Under the pieces are notes generated by a model that saw only the letters and a list, made by a program, of their open reading frames with translations, was not told the origin of the DNA and made no database searches. A program made the translations under genes and the position numbers. DNA of 9,593 bases, taken from Bacteroidota bacterium (GTDB lineage: Bacteria > Bacteroidota > Bacteroidia > Chitinophagales > Chitinophagaceae). Where the stretch lies: NCBI GenBank assembly GCA_947457085.1, contig CANGUS010000050.1, positions 1 to 9,593 on the forward strand, written 5' to 3'. Every line of letters starts with the position of its first letter. Positions within the stretch are counted from its first letter, which is position 1. Shown here piece after piece: positions 6,507 to 9,593 of the stretch.

Positions 6507-7622
6507 TTATTTTATGATTTCAGTTAATTTGTTGATTAAGTTTTCACCCTTTAAATTTTGGGCAATAATATTTCCTTGCGGGTCAATTAAAAAATTTTGA
6601 GGGATACTTTCTACTTTGTAATCTCGTGCAATGGAACAGCCCCAACCTTTTAATTCGCTTATATGGTTCCAAGTAAGGTTGTCTTTGGCTATAGCCTCCG
6701 TCCATTTATCTTTGTTAGAATCTAATGAAATACCAATGATTACTAGTTTTTTATTTTTAAATTGGTTGTATGCTGCCACTACATTGGGATTTTCATTTCT
6801 GCAAGGTCCGCACCAAGATGCCCAAAAATCTACTAAAACATAACTCCCTTTAAAATCGCTTAATGTAATTTTTTTTCCATCAGGTGAGTTGCCCGAAAAA
6901 TCTGGTGCAGGACTTCCAGTAGTTGGGTTTTCAGTACTGGATATGGCTGGTTTTGAGGTTCCTAAAAAACGGTCAGCAAATAATTTTGCAAAGGTAGATT
7001 GAGGGAATCTTTTGGTAATGGTTTGATAAAAAGTAGTTACATATGGTTTTTCATAAGTAACATTGATCATGTTGACAGCAAAAAGAGCACTAGCAACACT
7101 TTGAGTGGTATCTGCAAATTTTTTAATATAAGTCATGAAGTCCGTATTCACATTGCGCAAATCAGTTTCTGCAGCTTTAAATAATGAATCTTTTTCAGGT
7201 TTTCCTTTTAAAGAGTCTAAAATAAATTGTAAGGTATTGATGTCTGTGATATTTTGTTTTAAATTATTTAAAAAACCTTTTAATGTGCTACTACTTTTTG
7301 AACCCGAAACGGTATAATCTTCTAATGAATTCCAATTGCCTATAATGTTTGCATCATCGCCACTTTGTAAAGCCAATAATAGATTTTGCCCTTTTTCAAA
7401 TTTTATACGATATAGTTTTTCTTCTTTATTCGTGGCTTTTATTTCAAATTCACCCGTAGGGGATGTTTTACCACTGTCTATCAAAATATTTTCTTCAATA
7501 GCTAATTATGCTACAATAAATATTTGTTCAGGCATACTTTCAATTTTTCCTTTCACTGAAAAATTATTGGAACAACTAAAAAGCATCATCGATAAAGAAA
7601 AAAGTAAAATGATTTTTTTCAT
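6507..7622 (-). pseudogene. TlpA-like thioredoxin lipoprotein with DUF4369-type N-domain, interrupted by in-frame TAA at codon 39
   Basis: The intact gene would encode a 371-residue envelope thiol-disulfide reductase. From the ATG at 7622 the frame reads a lipoprotein signal, MKKIILLFSLSMMLFSC (lipobox cysteine C17), then FSVKGKIESMPEQIFIVA. It then meets TAA at 7508-7506 and continues in the same frame as LAIEENILIDSGKTSPTG and onward to the stop at 6507. Homology-like sequence on both sides without a frame change shows this is one gene with a nonsense codon. Relatives of this domain usually have Glu-Leu at the stop position, so GAA to TAA is the simplest origin (inference). The rest looks intact: DUF4369-like region to about 110, helical linker, then a thioredoxin fold with WCGPC (C271, C274) and cis-proline in SIPQNFLID (P341). 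Internal starts, such as the TTG at 7484, would make a 325-aa product without an export signal. A sequencing error or readthrough cannot be excluded. Downstream pyrD follows after 10 bases. Confidence 0.82.
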
Positions 7623-7647
7623 ATAAAAAATATTAAAAATTTGTTGG

Positions 7648-7655
7648 CAAAAGTA
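7648..7655 (-). promoter_or_regulatory. -7 box candidate for the thioredoxin-pyrD-terC cluster
   Basis: On the minus strand TACTTTTG (7655-7648) matches TAnnTTTG, 25 bases before the ATG at 7622. No convincing -33 TTTG is seen at 17-23 bp. It lies just outside the divergent SDR -7 box, so the two promoters are back to back within about 30 bp. Confidence 0.45.
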
Positions 7656-7670
7656 CATTAATTTTTGTGG

Positions 7671-7678
7671 TAAATTTG
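7671..7678 (+). promoter_or_regulatory. -7 box of the SDR gene
   Basis: TAAATTTG (7671-7678), followed by CGCC, is a full match to the Bacteroidota -7 consensus. The best -33 candidate is TTGG at 7644-7647, with a long 23-bp spacer. The predicted leader is about 38 bases. Confidence 0.55.
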
Positions 7679-7720
7679 CGCCTTAAATGTGTTTCTTAAT
7701 ACTTATTTAGATATTCGAAA

Positions 7721-8500
7721 ATGACTACAAAAACAGCATTAATTACAGGAGCCTCCAGTGGAATTGGATTAGAACTAGCTAAGCTATTTGCAAAAAATGG
7801 TTTTTACTTAATTTTAGTAGCTAGAAGTGAGGAGCGCTTAGAAAAATTAGCAGATGAATTACGATATGAATATCATGTTCAGGTAGCCACTTTTGCAAAA
7901 GATTTGACTGATTTAAGTGAAGTTCAATCGCTTTATCAAATTATTGAAGAAGAAAATATTTTTATTGACTTTTTAGTTAACAATGCTGGTTTTGGTGATT
8001 ATGGTCATTTTGTAGACAGCGATTGGCATAAAACCAATCAAATGATTAATTTAAATATTACGTCATTAACCTATATGACACATTTATTTTTACAACGAAT
8101 GAAAAAAGAGAAGCGGGGTAGAATAATGAACATTGCTTCTACGGCTGCTTTTCAACCAGGCCCATTAATGGCTGTTTATTTTGCAACAAAATCTTATGTT
8201 TTAAATTTTTCTGAAGCACTTCATGAAGAATTGAAAGAATATAATATTTCAGTAACTACTTATTGTCCTGGAGCAACTGCTACTAATTTTTCGAATGAGG
8301 CCAATACAAATAACAGTAAATTATTTAAAAATAGAAAGTTGCCTACAGCTGCAAATGTAGCAGAATATGGCTTTTCGGCTATGATGCAAGGAAAGCGTTT
8401 GGCAATTTATGGCTTAATGAATCGATTCATGGTGTTTAGTACACGATTTTCTCCTCGTTTCCTTGTTTTAAAAATATCTAAATTTATTTTACAAGAATAA
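7721..8500 (+). CDS. Short-chain dehydrogenase/reductase (SDR), classical type
   Basis: Cytoplasmic NAD(P)-dependent oxidoreductase of the classical SDR family, in the broad COG0300/DltE-like group that acts on varied carbonyl or hydroxyl substrates; the real substrate cannot be inferred. The 259 residues contain the cofactor motif TGASSGIG (9-16). Arg35 in LVARSEERL favours NADPH. Also present are D61 in KDLTD, NNAG (87-90), N112, and the catalytic S140, Y153 and K157 (the YFATK segment). CPGATATNF (182-190) follows the active site. The C-terminal stretch (about 232-258) is basic and hydrophobic (RFMVFSTRFSPRFLVLKIS) and may touch the membrane. The gene stands alone: its upstream neighbour is divergent and its downstream neighbour (SCO) is convergent. 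The stop at 8498-8500 overlaps the U-tract of the SCO terminator. Confidence 0.93.
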   Translation: MTTKTALITGASSGIGLELAKLFAKNGFYLILVARSEERLEKLADELRYEYHVQVATFAKDLTDLSEVQSLYQIIEEENIFIDFLVNNAGFGDYGHFVDSDWHKTNQMINLNITSLTYMTHLFLQRMKKEKRGRIMNIASTAAFQPGPLMAVYFATKSYVLNFSEALHEELKEYNISVTTYCPGATATNFSNEANTNNSKLFKNRKLPTAANVAEYGFSAMMQGKRLAIYGLMNRFMVFSTRFSPRFLVLKISKFILQE

Positions 8501-8519
8501 AAAAGCCATAAAAAATGGC
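8499..8519 (-). terminator. Intrinsic terminator of the SCO1/SenC gene
   Basis: Read on the minus strand, GCCAT (8519-8515) and ATGGC (8509-8505) form a stem with a 5-base loop, followed by TTTTTT (8504-8499). It begins 2 bases after the SCO stop codon. In the plus direction there is no T-run, so it serves the minus strand only, and its U-tract reaches into the SDR stop codon. Confidence 0.7.
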
Positions 8520-8520
8520 A

Positions 8521-9150
8521 CTATTGATATTCTTTTTTTAATTCTACAATATCTGCTATTAATTTTTTTACAGAAGCTTTTTCTGTACCGTCATAAAAAC
8601 CACGTACGTTTTTTTCCTTATCAATCAATACAAATTTTTGTGTATGAATAAATTCAGGAGAAATTTTTTCAACGGTGCTGTCTGCCACCGGAATTAAATA
8701 ATCATCTACAGCCATTTTGTAAAGTGAATCTTTATTGCCCGTCAAAAACATCCAATGCGCAGGATCGGCTTCAAATTTGAATGAATATTTTTTCATTTGT
8801 GCCACAGTATCAACTTCAGGATCAACAGAGTGAGATAAAATAGCAAAATCATTGTCGTTTTTAAATGCATTATTAACGGATACCATATTTTCATTCATGA
8901 TAGGGCAAATTCCTTCACATGTTGTAAAAAAATATTCAACCACATAAATTTTTCCCTCTAGATCTTTCTCGGTAATTGTTTTTCCATCTTGGTTTAAAAA
9001 TGAAAAACGACCTACTTTATGTCCTGGATTACCATAGGTCGGTAATCGTCTTGGATGCTCTTTCATAGTTGTATAATAATACCCTAAAAATGAGATGCCT
9101 AAAAGCATAAAAAATGAAATGAGGATAACGGCAGTTTTATTTACTTTCAT
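8521..9150 (-). CDS. SCO1/SenC/PrrC family copper-binding thioredoxin-fold protein
   Basis: Membrane-anchored, envelope-facing protein. SCO proteins deliver copper to the CuA site of cytochrome c oxidase or keep its cysteines reduced. I start it at the ATG at 9150 (209 aa), although the frame stays open to 9333: the extra 61 codons are antisense to rsmE and lack a signal, whereas MKVNKTAVILISFFMLLGIS gives a proper N-terminal anchor (8-26). Copper ligands are C78 and C82 in TTCEGICPIM plus H169 in PEFIHTQKFVLID. SVDPEVDT (108-115) is the family's typical strand after the CxxxC. The family marker F-[FT]-x-C is kept as YFFTTC. No cytochrome oxidase gene is in the window, so the partner must be encoded elsewhere. 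The gene has a -7 box just before the start and its own terminator, indicating a monocistronic unit. Confidence 0.93.
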   Translation of the reverse strand: MKVNKTAVILISFFMLLGISFLGYYYTTMKEHPRRLPTYGNPGHKVGRFSFLNQDGKTITEKDLEGKIYVVEYFFTTCEGICPIMNENMVSVNNAFKNDNDFAILSHSVDPEVDTVAQMKKYSFKFEADPAHWMFLTGNKDSLYKMAVDDYLIPVADSTVEKISPEFIHTQKFVLIDKEKNVRGFYDGTEKASVKKLIADIVELKKEYQ

Positions 9151-9156
9151 AATGCA

Positions 9157-9164
9157 CAAAGTTA
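9157..9164 (-). promoter_or_regulatory. -7 box of the SCO gene, almost leaderless
   Basis: On the minus strand TAACTTTG (9164-9157), followed by TGCATT and then the ATG at 9150, matches TAnnTTTG. Six bases separate box and start codon, so the leader would be 0-3 bases. The -33 region has no clear TTTG (only TTAT at 19 bp). Confidence 0.55.
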
Positions 9165-9209
9165 TTATGAAAAATGTACTCTGATAAATAATGTTATAAA
9201 TACTTCTGT

Positions 9210-9217
9210 TATATTTG
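9210..9217 (+). promoter_or_regulatory. -7 box of rsmE, leaderless geometry
   Basis: TATATTTG (9210-9217), followed by TGCAA and then the ATG at 9223, matches TAnnTTTG. Five bases separate the box from the start codon, so transcription should begin at or beside the ATG. No clear -33 TTTG is present. Confidence 0.55.
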
Positions 9218-9222
9218 TGCAA

Positions 9223-9593
9223 ATGTCGTATCCTTTTTTTTATGAGCAGTTTGATCGTACTGAATTTATTCAATTGAGCGAAACCTCTATTCATCATATT
9301 GTGCATGTATTGCGTATGAAAAAAGGAGAGCAATTTTGGCTAACCAATGGTAAAGGAATAAAATGCAGAACATTGCTCACAGATGTTTCCAAACGAGCTT
9401 GTACTATTGAGATTTTAGAAACAATAATTGAAGAAAAACCTTCCCATCATTTTCATTTAGCTATTTCATTCACAAAAAACCCCTCAAGAATAGAGTGGTT
9501 GTTAGAAAAAACGACCGAAATAGGCATTGCTGAAATAACTCCATTGATTACTAAAAGGAGCGAAAAAATATTTTTTAAAAAAGAACGATTTGA
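9223..9593 (+). CDS. rsmE: RsmE, 16S rRNA (uracil-1498-N3)-methyltransferase, 3'-truncated by the window edge
   Basis: Cytoplasmic SPOUT-class enzyme that methylates N3 of U1498 in 16S rRNA using S-adenosylmethionine. Only the first 123 codons are in the window and the frame is open at the right edge. The N-terminal PUA-like domain is recognisable from FFYEQFDRTEFIQL, SIHHIVHVLRMKKGEQFWL (22-40) and TNGKGIKC. The start of the SPOUT domain is shown by HLAISFTKNPSRIEWLLEK (78-96) and the family signature TEIGIAEITPLITKRSE (98-114). The AdoMet-binding trefoil knot lies beyond the edge. The ATG at 9223 gives a normal N-terminus for the family and lies directly behind a -7 box. It is divergent from the SCO gene across 72 bases. 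Confidence 0.92.
   Translation, partial: MSYPFFYEQFDRTEFIQLSETSIHHIVHVLRMKKGEQFWLTNGKGIKCRTLLTDVSKRACTIEILETIIEEKPSHHFHLAISFTKNPSRIEWLLEKTTEIGIAEITPLITKRSEKIFFKKERF

Noticed and set aside
7336..7626. Plus-strand open frame of 96 codons opposite the thioredoxin gene start
   Set aside because: It is antisense to the signal peptide and N-domain of the interrupted gene. I considered it as a reason for the gap in the thioredoxin frame, but the minus-strand reading explains the sequence much better.
9151..9333. N-terminal extension of the SCO gene to 9333
   Set aside because: The extra codons run antisense to the clear rsmE coding region and cross the SCO promoter box. The ATG at 9150 gives a proper membrane anchor and normal family length.
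1..9593. CRISPR arrays, insertion sequences, tRNA/rRNA genes or phage islands
   Set aside because: No regularly spaced repeats, transposase or integrase motifs, terminal inverted repeats or recognisable structural RNA were seen. All gaps between genes are under about 160 bases.

Overview
The window is AT-rich, compact DNA that looks like a member of the Bacteroidota, probably near the Chitinophagaceae. The evidence is: Bat-type von Willebrand and TPR genes; a secreted protein with a PKD domain and a type IX secretion (T9SS) sorting tail; thioredoxin-like lipoproteins of the DUF4369/TlpA type; gene starts without Shine-Dalgarno sequences; and several promoters with the Bacteroidota -7 box TAnnTTTG. 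Family-level placement is inference.

Layout, left to right. (1) A 5'-truncated EamA/DMT permease gene (+) converges on a solitary iscU-like Fe-S scaffold gene (-), with a shared perfect 12-bp hairpin terminator between them. (2) Divergent from iscU is a two-gene operon, batB-batC (+), joined by an ATGA overlap. The usual batA, batD, batE, moxR and DUF58 neighbours are not in the window. (3) A secreted SGNH-hydrolase-like protein with a PKD domain and T9SS tail follows on the same strand. (4) Running the other way is a three-gene minus-strand cluster: a TlpA-like thioredoxin lipoprotein gene, pyrD (class 2 dihydroorotate dehydrogenase) and a terC-family membrane protein gene. pyrD and terC are joined as TAAATG. 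The thioredoxin gene carries an in-frame TAA at codon 39, between its lipoprotein signal and the rest of the protein. (5) A short-chain dehydrogenase gene (+) diverges from the thioredoxin gene and converges on an SCO1/SenC-like gene (-), which has its own terminator. (6) Divergent from SCO is the start of rsmE (+), the 16S rRNA m3U1498 methyltransferase, which runs off the right edge.

Most of the region is ordinary housekeeping and envelope biology, and I see no mobile element, CRISPR array, RNA gene or clearly new multi-gene system. The points most worth checking are the nonsense codon in the thioredoxin lipoprotein gene at the head of the pyrD cluster, the stripped-down batB-batC pair, and -7 boxes so close to start codons (batB, rsmE, SCO) that leaderless or nearly leaderless mRNAs are predicted.
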